Shown here one piece after another: positions 12,561 through 22,800 of a DNA stretch of 64,000 nt; positions within the stretch are counted from its first letter, which is position 1; every line of letters begins with the position of its first letter. The translations under genes were made by a program, and so were the position numbers. This DNA is from Microglena sp. YARC. Taxonomy: Eukaryota; Chlorophyta; Chlorophyceae; Chlamydomonadales; Chlamydomonadaceae. Location: NCBI GenBank assembly GCA_022414725.1, contig CM039462.1:59740001-59804000 (forward strand). Reading direction: 5' to 3'. Below the pieces are notes generated by a model. The model did no database searches. It saw nothing but the letters and a program-made list of their open reading frames with translations, and was not told the DNA's origin.

Positions 12561-12752
12561 AATTCAGAAGAAGAGGATTACTATACCATGGTGCGCTCTT
12601 TCAAGTTAGCCCCTCACGCCCTGTACCCAACTCCATTGAGCGAGGGCGATGAAGAGGAGGAAGGGGAGGAACAGGGTGGAGGGGAGGAGGAGGAAGAGGG
12701 AGAGAGCGTGAACCCGTCAACTTTCGACACGAGCAGCAGCTCTAGAGTCTAG
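12561..12752 (+). CDS. Acidic C-terminal exon, unidentified protein
   Basis: After an acceptor (CGCACAG) the frame runs 63 codons to TAG at 12750-12752. The product starts NSEEEDYYTMVRSFKLAPH, passes through a long Glu/Gly block and ends in a Ser-rich stretch before RV-stop. I do not recognise a domain. Two things support it as a real coding end: the open frame lies exactly between a splice acceptor and a stop, and the downstream array is built of copies of this exon, as happens at the other identified stop codons in this window. It may be the last exon of the gene that owns the kelch-like exon at 11652. Confidence 0.5.
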   Translation, partial: NSEEEDYYTMVRSFKLAPHALYPTPLSEGDEEEEGEEQGGGEEEEEGESVNPSTFDTSSSSRV

Positions 12753-13625
12753 TCCTAGTGTACGGAGACCTAGCCCCTCACGTCCTCTCCCCTACTCCAT
12801 TGAGAGAGGGCGATGAAGAGGAGGAAGAGGAGGGACAGGGTGGAGGGGAGGGGGAGGAGGAGGAAGAGGGAGAGAGCGTGAACCCATCAACTTTCGACAC
12901 GAGCAGCAGCTCTAGAGTCTAGTCCTAGTGTACGGAGACCTAGCCCCTCACGTCCTCTCCCCTACTCCATTGAGAGAGGGCGATGAAGAGGACGAAGAGG
13001 AGGAAGAGAGGGGAAGGGTGGAGGAAGAGGAACAGGAGGAAGAGAGGGGAAGGTTGGAGGAAGAGGAGCAGGAGGAAGAGAGGTGAAGGGTGGAGGAAGA
13101 GGAACAGGATGAAGAGGGAGCGAGTGTGAACCCGTCCACAATTGATCCAGGCAGCAGATCTAGAGTCTGGGGCTAGTGTACGGAGACCTAGCACCTTACA
13201 CCCTGTCCCCTAATCCGTTGAGTGAGGGCGATGAAGAGGGGGAGCAAGAGTAAGAGAGGGGAGAGGAGGAGGAGGAGGAGGAAGAGGGAGAGAGCGTGAA
13301 CCTGTCAACAATTGATCTGAGCAGCTGCTCTAGAGTCTAGGGCTAGTGTACCTAGCCCCTCACGCCCTGTCTCCTACTCCACTGAGTGAGGGCGATGAAG
13401 ATGAGGAGGAAGAAGAGAGGGGAGGGGAAGAGGAAAAAGAGGAAGAGGGAGAGAGTGAGAACCCGTCAACATTCGATCCGAGCAGCAGCTCTAGAGTATA
13501 GGGCTAGTGTATAGAGACCTAGCCCCGCATGCCCTGTCCCCAACTCCAATGAGTGAGGGCGATGAAGAGGAAGAAGAGGAGGAAGAGGGAGAGAGTATAA
13601 ACCCGTCAACAAGGCTAAGGGGACA
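12753..13625 (+). repeat. Six degenerate copies of the acidic terminal exon
   Basis: Units begin near 12772, 12944, 13190, 13355 and 13520 with CTAGCCCCTCACG or a variant, then CTCCATTGAG, GAGGGCGATGAAGAGG, an AG-rich block of variable length, GTGAACCCGTCAAC, GAGCAGCAGCTCTAGAGT. Spacing is about 165-250 bp. All resemble the exon at 12561-12752, including its stop-codon region, but carry indels in the AG-rich block. Confidence 0.85.
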
Positions 13626-14460
13626 TGCCCAGCCTCGAATAATCAAGAGTATTCTACATGAATAGGAGGGGCTAATAGAAATTACCACTACAGACTTCAA
13701 GTGGTGCTAAGATCTTTTCATTTAAATGCATTGGATGTACCAGTATGTTCGGATCTGGCTTGTATTGGGTCAACAATGGCCTGTCGATGACTGCTTAATA
13801 TAGCGTTGTAATTGTATTGTAATAATTGTATTGGATCAACAATTGTAATTGTAATAATTGTATTGGGTGAACAATGGCCTGTCTATGACTGCTTAATGTG
13901 GCGTTCTGGTTCAGGGGTAGCCATAAATAAATAAATAGTACGCCTTATTACGAGGCGTGAGTTTGAGGGGTTATTTTTGAGAAAATAAACATTGAACCTG
14001 AATTGGTATATAAAGAATCCTGCATGAAGCTGGTCATGAATACTGATTCCTTTAAAGGATGTAAATAATTAATGCGATTTGTTTAAAAATAAGCTAGGAA
14101 TCTCACAATTAGATTATCATCCCAGATGAGATGATGATTTAATTATACATTGTAGAGTTAACTGATCACTGTATCACGAACTCAAGGCCCCCGTCGTTAA
14201 AACGATTTTTCGGGGGTCAGTTCATCAATGCTGTTTCTGTGTAAGCCCTTCATTGAAGTACCTTGAAGATCCCCATCTACGTCATTCATTATATGATATG
14301 ACTCGCTACAATGGTTTCTAAAGGATTGGTCATTCACTTAAATAATCGTGCTTAACAAACGATTAAAAATGCGCAAAAAACGATTAACCGTGCCTTCAAA
14401 AATCACTGCTACCCAGGTGTCAGCAGGGCCGAGTCTCGCTATGGCTCGTGACTTCGTGAG
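13626..14460. repeat. Non-coding, with dispersed-repeat fragments
   Basis: No gene seen. 13735-13895 has two partial copies of GGTGAACAATGGCCTGTC. 13925-13975 (AATAAATAAATAGTACGCC...GAGGCGTGAG) recurs at 34655-34700. 14020-14170 (GATTCCTTTAAAGGATG, CCCAGATGAGATGATGATTTAATT) recurs at 31545-31675. A small hairpin with arms GCCCCCG/CGGGGGT lies at about 14187-14218. Confidence 0.6.
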
Positions 14461-14986
14461 TAGGGATGTCATGCGCCGCAGTGGTTTCCTTACTCTCACG
14501 TCCTGTGAGTGACTGCATTACACGGATGTTACAATTTCAATTTCAATTTCAATACCATACGCGTAGGGCTGTCAAGGATGGCATCCTACGATATCGTTAT
14601 CCTACGATATCGTACGATATATCGTAGCATAATTAGGCATCGCAGGATATTTTAGTTTTGCATCCTACGATATATCGTTATCCTACGATATATCGTGTTA
14701 CCTGAAAGCGAACTGAAAAAATATACATAACTAGGCCTGCCAGTATTTCGAGCTAAAAAACAGGATAATCTAAATGAAAGGCTGCCAATCGAATTTGTAT
14801 GTTTCTGTGGTCCACGAAAACATCTTACTGTTCGGGAGGTCGGCGGCTCGATCCTCGCCAGGACCACTGGGTCTGGGCCGGGTATTTTAGAATATCGCAC
14901 TTTATCGCCTTTTGTCGTAGGATAGCGTATGATGTATCGTACGATAATAGACCACGATATTATCGTGTTTAGCTATCCTCTTCAGG

Positions 14987-15785
14987 AATTACATTACATT
15001 ACATTACATTACATTACATTACATTACATTACATTACATTACATTACATTACATGTTAAAGTCTACTTGACACCGCGAGGGTGTATGAGACTCTGTGCTT
15101 TAAACAAAAATAAAAAGCACCCACAAAGCAAAAAACCCCATTACATCAGGGGTGTGTCGAGGACAAACAAACCAAACTCCCAACCACCGTTTTGGTGGCG
15201 TAGGTATTAAACCCCTTAGAGCAGGACCCAGATCTCAACCACTTACAGTGGCGGAGGTAAGAAGCTAACAAATGAGAAGTCTCAAGAAAAAAAAAAAAAG
15301 GGATAATAAATTACGGTGCCACTAAGCAGTCCAGGGCTTCCTGTCTTGCTCTTCTACAAGTAGAAAGATAGTCGGCTAGGTTGCTCCAAAAAGACTTAGT
15401 GCCATTTCCATTCATAAAGGTTCTGAATGTGGAATCGCAGAATTCCACATTCCATACGGTTAAGTCGGTATCCTCATGGACATGCCTATAAATATCTGTA
15501 AACAGATTCTGGTAGCGGAGGCGAATATCATTATAAAAGGGCACTCAAACATATGCATTTCATCCTCAGTTTTTTGGAACCCACACATTTGACAGTGTCT
15601 CATTGAGCGAGGGATGTGTGCTCTATCCACCACCCTCATTCTTTCTGTGTTCAGCCAATGGGAACCCATTCTAAACTGTGCTATAGAACGAATCTGATCC
15701 TGCTTATGTAAGGCGGATGTAAAAAAGGAATGGATCATTTGACCTGATTTTTTGTGTTTGGACATGTAAGGAGTGTTTCCTGTAA
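14987..15785 (-). mobile_element. 5'-truncated non-LTR retrotransposon (LINE) 3' end
   Basis: Read on the minus strand it holds the extreme C-terminus of a reverse transcriptase polyprotein. This includes FRMGSHWLNTERMRVV, then a zinc-knuckle CQMCGFQKTEDEMHMFEC (C-x2-C-x9-H-x4-C), ending near 15311 after a one-base frameshift at the CCTTTT run. About 300 bp of 3' UTR follow, with the conserved phrase CTCATACACCCTCGCGG, and then a tail of (TGTAA)n, seen on the plus strand as ATTAC repeats at 14989-15053. A sister copy on the other strand lies at 41490-42236. Confidence 0.9.
15311..15765 (-). pseudogene. RT C-terminal zinc-knuckle fragment, frameshifted
   Basis: Two overlapping minus-strand frames (15460-15765 and 15311-15544) together give about 150 residues of the LINE C-terminus. 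The shift falls in a run of T within the codons for FECPFYND, where the sister copy has one more T. The 5' part of the element, including endonuclease and catalytic RT motifs, is missing, so the fragment is not functional. Confidence 0.85.
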
Positions 15786-16311
15786 TACCCCCTTGGTCTC
15801 ATACTGATTTCCCCCCAAAAGAGGTGTACGACATCGTTATCCTACGATAATATCGTAGGATAACGATATTAAAAAAAAATCCTACGATGTTGACAGCCCA
15901 ACATACGCGATATTGCACGATAGCGGTCCTAGTGGTGAGGCTCCTATGGAGTCATGTTAATCTTCGGGGTCGATTTTAGGCGGGAGTACCACCAAAGCCG
16001 TGGAAGATCGAGGCTTACGCTCAATTGGCCTGATCCCGGGCCTTGAAAAGGGCTCGTTGCGTTTTAATTGTACGATAGGGTTTAGGGTTTAGTTCGATAG
16101 ATCGATATAAAAGAGTGCGATATTATCGCGTTTCTATCTTCTTCAATATTGGTTCATTTGACAAGAGTTCTTCGTTGTAAAGCTATTATATCTGTATTAT
16201 CCCCTTGGTCACATACTTATTTTCAAAGAAAAGTGGTACACGATATCGTAATTTTACAATATAGTGCGACAAATAAGAAAATATCGTGTTTTTGACATCC
16301 CTACTCGTGAC

Positions 16312-17415
16312 GTACCCTGTACTGCCCGGTAGGGTCCCCATGGAATGGAACCCTCCGGTACTATATCTTACCCGCTATTTAGATGCTGCCCTTGGCGGCC
16401 CCTGTAACTTAGAATAAGCTTCACAATTCAAATTAACGCAAGTGGCAAATTCAAAATTCAAAATAACCCAATTGGCAAAATGTAGTATCCTGGCAGAAAG
16501 TCAGAAGTCAAAGTCCAAATGAACCCAATTGGCACAATATAGTACCCTGGCAAGTGGGCGAGTCAATCGGGGGGCCTGGGGTTGTTTATTGTTAGGCAGC
16601 ATTCCCGAGTGGTGAACGGGTTAGAATGGTCACCACAACCGAAGGAGTCCCCGGTTCGAATCTGCACCGAGACATGAGCACTAGGAATCCCTGGTTTCCG
16701 TGGTTCTCGCACATGGGGTCATTGTTCACTGCAATGTGCCTCCGGTTAGACGCCAAACCTGGCGTATATAACCTTGTAACAATTATTATTTAATTATTCT
16801 TATTAAGTCATTAAGGAGCATGCATGTATATATTTTTACAGTCCAGGCAGGTCCAGGGGTAGACAAATCGGCTGAAGGGACTTGCCCAACCTTCAAAACT
16901 GAAATAAAACCTGATACAAAAGTTGGTTTACTGCCGAAGACGGCGAGCAGCCAAATTGCTGGCTGGAGCTATGTAACCAAGTTCAAGTTCAACTAAAAAA
17001 AGAAAGTCAGGGAACAAACACGGGTCTATGTTCACCGTCCTATGCATCACGCTAACAATTTGTTGGGGTCCAGTTCACCAGCTTCTTTCATTTAGCTTCT
17101 TCTGGTTATCTCTAGTTGATCTTGATTGTTCGAGGTTGGACAAGTACCTTCAGCCTAAAGGCCAGTAGGCCAGTACCTACTTGGCCACCCAATCACTGTA
17201 TCATACACCACTGTTTTTTGTTTTCGTGCGACACGTCGCAAATTGTGCGACTCAGTGCGACCTCAGTGCGACGCGCTGCTTCCCGGACAGAGTATCGTAG
17301 TGTTCAGGGGGGCATGTGTGACTATTTTAGCTGGACCCATGCAACACCATGCAGCGACGAAATGGCGACGCGTCACAAAAAATGTGTCGTACATACCTTT
17401 GTATGCAGCTTAACT
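16312..17415. repeat. Non-coding, with tRNA-derived SINE-like segment
   Basis: At about 16600-16700 a segment carries an A-box-like GAGTGGTGAACGGG and a B-box GGTTCGAATC, as expected of a tRNA-derived SINE. Just upstream, AACCCAATTGGCAAAATGTAGTA is partly duplicated (near 16466 and 16523). At 16845-16900 a phrase GTCCAGGGGTAG...GGGACTTGCCCAACC belongs to a family seen near 30792 and 31762. GCGACGCG-type short repeats occur near 17225-17285. No gene recognised. Confidence 0.5.
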
Positions 17416-17419
17416 AGTA

Positions 17420-17885
17420 TATGGGGGCAGATGGGGATGGAGGCAAGCAGGCAAGACTATGGGCGGATGTGGGTGGGGGTGGGGGTGAGGCGGGGGTCCC
17501 AGTGGGGGGGTTGTCCCAGTTGGTGGGGGAAAGGGGATGGAGGCAAGCAGGCAAGACTATGGGCGGATGTGGGTGGGGGTGGGGGTGAGGGGGGGTCCCA
17601 GTGGGGAGGTTGTCCCAGTTGGTGGGGAAAGGGGATGGAGGCAAGCAGGCAAGACTATGGGCGGATGGGGGTGGGGGTGGGGGTGAGGGGGGGTCCCAGT
17701 GGGGGGGTTGTCCCAGTTGGTGGGGGAAAGGGGATGGAGGCAAGCAGGCACGACTATGGGCCAGCTTGTGTGTGTGGGAGGCGCATCCCAGTTGGGGGTG
17801 ACCCTATGGGTTGACGGGAAGCTGTCTCGGTGTGTGTTTGTGTGGGGTGGGGTGGGGGGGGGGGGCATCCAAGTTGGGAGAGTCC
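17420..17885 (-). repeat. Tandem array in the 3' flank of the OXA1-like gene
   Basis: Four ~98-bp units from 17430 to 17760 (GGATGGAGGCAAGCAGGCA then G-rich sequence with GTCCCAGTTGG) are followed near 17795-17840 by a closer copy of the gene's own stop region. In minus-strand sense that copy reads CACCGAGACAGC...CAACCCATAGGG, against CACCGGGACAGC...CAACCCATAGGG at the real stop. This places the array among the stop-codon-seeded arrays of this window. Confidence 0.7.
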
Positions 17886-18098
17886 CTATGGGTTGATAGG
17901 CGGCTGTCCCGGTGGGGGGGGCGCCTGTCCTGGTGGAGGGGGATCAAAGGGCACAGGGGGAGGGGGGAAAGAAGGGGTATCGGCTGGCGGGGTGTAGTTA
18001 GCGGCGGGTTGCTGGGCCATAGTGCTCATGTTTCTCAATTCTACCATCGTCGGCAGGCCCAGACTTCGCCTGACACCGTCGTTCTTCATCAGGACACC
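17886..18098 (-). CDS. OXA1-like last exon
   Basis: The acceptor GGTGCCGCAG leads into 70 codons and TAG. The start is GVLMKNDGVRRSLGLPTM, matching the short cytosolic/matrix segment after the last OXA1 helix where VR-x-x-LGIP is typical. The remaining 45 residues are Pro-rich (TPSFPPPPVPFDPPPPG) and end QPPINP. The Pro-rich tail is not a family feature and probably grew by repeat expansion. Confidence 0.85.
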   Translation of the reverse strand, partial: GVLMKNDGVRRSLGLPTMVELRNMSTMAQQPAANYTPPADTPSFPPPPVPFDPPPPGQAPPPPGQPPINP

Positions 18099-18939
18099 CT
18101 GCGGCACCAAATTAGGCACTCATGAGGGTTTTACTCTACTTAGACATAAACGATGCTGGTGTTGTTAACCAACCAAACAAGCAAGCAGGCAGGCAGGCAG
18201 GCAGGCAGGCAGGCAAGGAAGCAAGCAAGCAAGGAAGCAAAAAAGATAAAAAGCAAGCAAAAAAAATAAAAAGCAAGCAAGCAAGCAAGCAAGCAAGGAG
18301 GTAAGCCATCTATAAGTACGTTTACCCACCTGTAGCACTGCCACTGCCGAGTTGGATACCCACAACATTGCAGTACCAGCTGAAACCATGCCGCCAGCCG
18401 GGATGAACATGAGACTGAATCCGCGCATCAGCCACTTCATCTTGCTGTTCTGAAATGTGAAATGTGAAATGTGAAATGTCAGCGGGGGATGAACACGAGT
18501 CGGAATCTGCGCATCAGCCTCTTCATCTTGTTTGTCTGAAATGTGATATGTGAAATGCCAGTGGAGATGAACACGAGACTGAATCCACGCATCGGCCTCT
18601 TCATCTTGTTTGTTTGCAATGTGCAATGTGCAATGTGAAATGCCAGCCGGGTTGAACACGAGACTGAATCTGCGCATCAGCCACTTCATCTTGTTTGTCT
18701 GCAATGTGCGATGTGATATGTGCAATGTGATATGTGAAATGCCAGTGGAGATGAACATGAGACTGAATCCGCACATCAGCCACTTCATCATGTTTGTCTG
18801 AAATGTGATTTGTGAAATGTGAAATGCAAGTGGGGATGAACATGAGACTGAATCCGCGCATCAGCCACGTCATCTTGTCAGTGTTTTTATAGTTGAGAAA
18901 TAAATTTCACCCCAGGAGGTGGGTCTCATATCCCCCCCC

Positions 18940-18989
<50 letters not shown>

Positions 18990-19497
18990 ACAGACACACA
19001 ACCATCATCCTCTCATACCTGCTGATTCTGGAGTTCAGTGCCCCCTCCCATGCTCATGCCATACTCCAACATAGCTCATATCCCCCCCAAAACCCACACC
19101 AACCCCCAACCCATACCCCCCTCCGATCTTCTGATTCTGAAGTTCAGTGCCCTCGCCCATGCTCATGCCATACTCCCACCATGGCTCATATCCCCATCAC
19201 ACCCACAACACGCACACGCACACAAACCCAACCCCACACCCACACATCGCCACCATCCTCTCTTACCTGCTGATTCTGGAGTGCAAATGCCCCCGCCCAA
19301 TGCTCATGCCATAACTCGACCATGACTTATATCCCCCCACCCCCGACCCCCCCACCCCCCACACACGCACACAAACCCGACCTCACACCCACCGCCACCA
19401 CCACCATCCTTTCTTACCTGCTGATTCTGGAGTTCAGGTGCCCCCGCCCATGCCCATGCCATAACTCCAACGTGACTTATATAGTTATATATCCTCC

Positions 19498-19531
<34 letters not shown>

Positions 19532-19801
19532 ACACCACACACACACACACACACACTACACCCACACAATCTTCCTCTCTAACCTGCTGATTCTGGAGTT
19601 TCAGTGCCCCCGCCCATGCCCATGCCATACTCCAACGTGACTTATATAGTTATATATCCTCCCCCCCCCCCCCCCCCAACCCAACCCACACACACTCACA
19701 CACCACCACCATCATTCCTCTCTTACCTGCTGATTTCTGGAGTTCCAGTGCCCCCGCCCATGCGATGCCATACTCCAACCGTGACTTTAAATAGTTATAT
19801 A

Positions 19802-19887
<86 letters not shown>

Positions 19888-22800
19888 ACACATCACACAC
19901 ACACACATACACTCACACACACAAACACCACAATCTTCCTCTCTTACCTGCTGATTCTTGGAGTTCAGTGCCCCCGCCCATGCCGATGCCATACTCAACG
20001 TGACTTATATAGTTATATATCCGTCCCCCCCCCCCCACCCACCCAACACACCCACACACACACACTCACACACACAAACACCACAATCTTCCTCTCTTAC
20101 CTGCTGATTCTGGAGTTCAGTGCCCCCGTCCATGCTCATGCCGAACTCCACCATGGCTAGTGTGGTGAGGCAACAGATGATGGGTAAGCCGTAGTAAGCG
20201 TCACACACGGTGAGGTCTTCAAACCACAACATACCACCCACTGTCAAGGAGGGGGCCTGTGGAGGAGGGCAGTGTGGTGGTGGTGGTTGTGACGTTGATC
20301 GTGTGGTGTGTTGTGGTGTGTTGTGTTGTGGTGTGGTGGTGGTGTGGTGGTGTGATGAGGTGTTGTGGTGTTGTGGTGTTGTTGTGGTGGTGGTGTGGTG
20401 TGATATGTTGGTGGTTTGGTGTGTTGTGGTGGTGGTGTGGTGGTGGTGTGATGAGGTGTGGTGGGTGGCTGTGGTGTCGTGCACGGTGTGGTGAGGTGTG
20501 GAGTGGTGATGCATCAGATAATGGGTAGGCCATAGTAAGGGTCACACACGGTGAGGTCTTCAAACCACAACATACCACCCACTGTCAACGAGGGGGGCTG
20601 TGGAGGAGGGCGGGTGGTGGTGTGGTTTGACGTGGTGGTCGTGTGGTGTGGTTTGTTGGTGGTGTGGTGTGTTGGTGGTGTGGTGTGTTGGTGGTGTGGT
20701 GTGTTGGTGGTGTGGTGTGGTGGTCGTGTGGTGCGATGTGGTGGGTGTGGTGTGTGATGTGATGAGGAGTGGTGTGGTGAGGCAACAGATAATAGTGGCC
20801 ATAGTAGTTGGAGCTGTTGTAGCTTGTTGTTTTCCCCCCACCTTAGATTTTTTTTCCATCAAGTTGGACACGCCGTTGAAGATGGAGACAAAAACTAAAC
20901 CATTGACTATCAACACGCCCGGAATGATGAACTTCAATAGGAACTAAAACCACACACATTATCAGTGGCTGTCGTGGTGTCACCTTACATCTCAAGTTGG
21001 AAAGGCGTTGAAGATGGAGACATGAAACAAAAACCATTGACTATCAACACGCCCGGATGGATGGCCGCCATCTTGACGGAATCCCCCAAATGACAAAATC
21101 AATGTTACATATTTTGTATGTTAAATACAACAACAAGCAGGCAAATAGCACAAAATAACAAAATAGCACAAAATAACAAAATAACTGAGGTTAGTGCTGT
21201 CACCCTTAGGTTCCATCAACTTAATTTTTAATATTTAATAAAAAAAAAAAAATGAGGCAAATGGCGTAAATCAAACAGTGAGTGGCTGCCTTATTGTCAC
21301 CTTAGGTTCCATCAGCTTGCTTTTTAATATTTAATAAAAATACAAATGAGCAAATGGCGTAATATCAACAGTGAGTCGTGCCATATGTCACCTTAGATTC
21401 CCTTGAATTGCTTTTAATATTTAATAAAAAAAAAAAATGAGGCAAATGCGTAAAGTCAAACAGTGAGTGGCTACATATAGATTATGCTTAGATTCCATTG
21501 AATTGCTTTAATATTTAATAAAAAACAAATGAGGCAAATGGCGTAATCAAGCAGTGAGTATGGCTGCCATATTGTCACCTTAGTTCCATCAGCTGTTTGT
21601 AATATTTGATACAAAAAAAGGAGGCAAATCGCGTTTAAATCAAGCAGGAGCAGTAGCTGCCATATTGTCACCTTAGATTCAATCCGAATTGCTTTTAATA
21701 TTTAATAAAAAAACAAAGAGGCAAATGGTGTGAAATCAGCAGGATGGCGTCGTATTGTCACATAAGATCCATCAGCTTGGACACCCGTGAAGATGGATGA
21801 TAAAAACAAATCACTTGACTTATCCACGCACCCGGAGTGATGGCGCCATCTTACTGACTTCCAAATTACAAACTCAATATTTACATGTTTTAAAAATATT
21901 TTTACTAAAAGCAAGCAGCAAATAGCACAAATAACTGCGGATGATGTGGTGTTACCTTAGATTCCATAAAAAGCATTTAAATATTTTTTACCCAAACAGC
22001 GAAGGCAAATGGGTAAATCGAGCAGTGAGTGGCTGCCATATTGTCACTAGATTCCCCATTGAATTGCTTTTTAATATTTAATAAAAAAACAAATGAGGCC
22101 AAATGGCGGTAAATACAAACGAGTGTGAGGGCTGCCGATTATAGTTCATCTTAGATTCCAAGTTGAATTGCTTTTATTAATACTTAATAAAAAAACAAAG
22201 AGCAAATGGCGTAAATCAAGCAGTGGAGTGCTGCCATATTGTCACCTTAGTTCCGATCAGCTTGCTTTTTAATATTTGATACAAAAAAGGAGGCAAATGC
22301 GCGTAATATCAAAGCAGTGAGTAGCTGCCATATTGTCACCTTAGATTCAATCGAATTGCTTTTTAATATTTAATAAAAAAACAAATGAGGCAAATGGTGT
22401 AAATCAGGCAGTGAGTGGCTTCGTATTTCACATTAAGAATCCATCAGCTTGGACACTCCGTTGAAATGGAGATAAAAACAAAATCATTGAATCCACGCAC
22501 CCGGGAGATGCGCCATCTTACTGGATCTTCCAAATTACAAACTCAATTCAAATGTACACCGTTTTAAAATATTTTTTACTAAAAGCAAGCAGGCAAATAG
22601 CACAAAATAACTGCGGTTGATGTGGTGTTACCTTAGATTCCATAAATTAGATTTAAATATTTTGTACCAAAACAAGCAGGCAAATGGTGTAAATCAGGCA
22701 GTGAGTGGCTGCCATATTGTCACCTTAGATTCCATCAACTTGGACACGCCATTGGAATATTGGAGATGACAAGTTCGAATGCAGGCGTCGCCTGCGACGC

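Larger units (their letters stand above)
14564..15901. mobile_element. Inner hAT-like element with perfect 8-bp TSD
   Basis: It starts TAGGGCTGTCAA and ends TTGACAGCCCAA. Both sides are flanked by the identical octamer CATACGCG (14556-14563 and 15902-15909). An 8-bp target duplication with a GGGCTGTCA-type terminus is the hAT superfamily hallmark. The subterminal regions are rich in the palindromic phrase TCCTACGATATCG. No transposase is encoded. The element is itself split by a LINE 3' end. A tRNA-like stretch with a B-box-like GGCTCGATCCTC occurs near 14840 inside it. Confidence 0.9.
14461..16303. mobile_element. Outer hAT-like DNA transposon (interrupted)
   Basis: Terminal inverted repeat TAGGGATGTCA at 14461-14471 is matched by TGACATCCCTA at 16293-16303. 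The 8-bp flanks TTCGTGAG (14453-14460) and CTCGTGAC (16304-16311) agree at 6 of 8 positions, which fits an aged hAT-type 8-bp target duplication. Its right part (from about 16090) is homologous to the right part of the element nested inside it, with CCCCTTGGTC and ACACGATATCGTA-type motifs. No transposase frame is present, so it is non-autonomous. It also contains TTTAGGG-type repeats near 16078. Confidence 0.7.
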
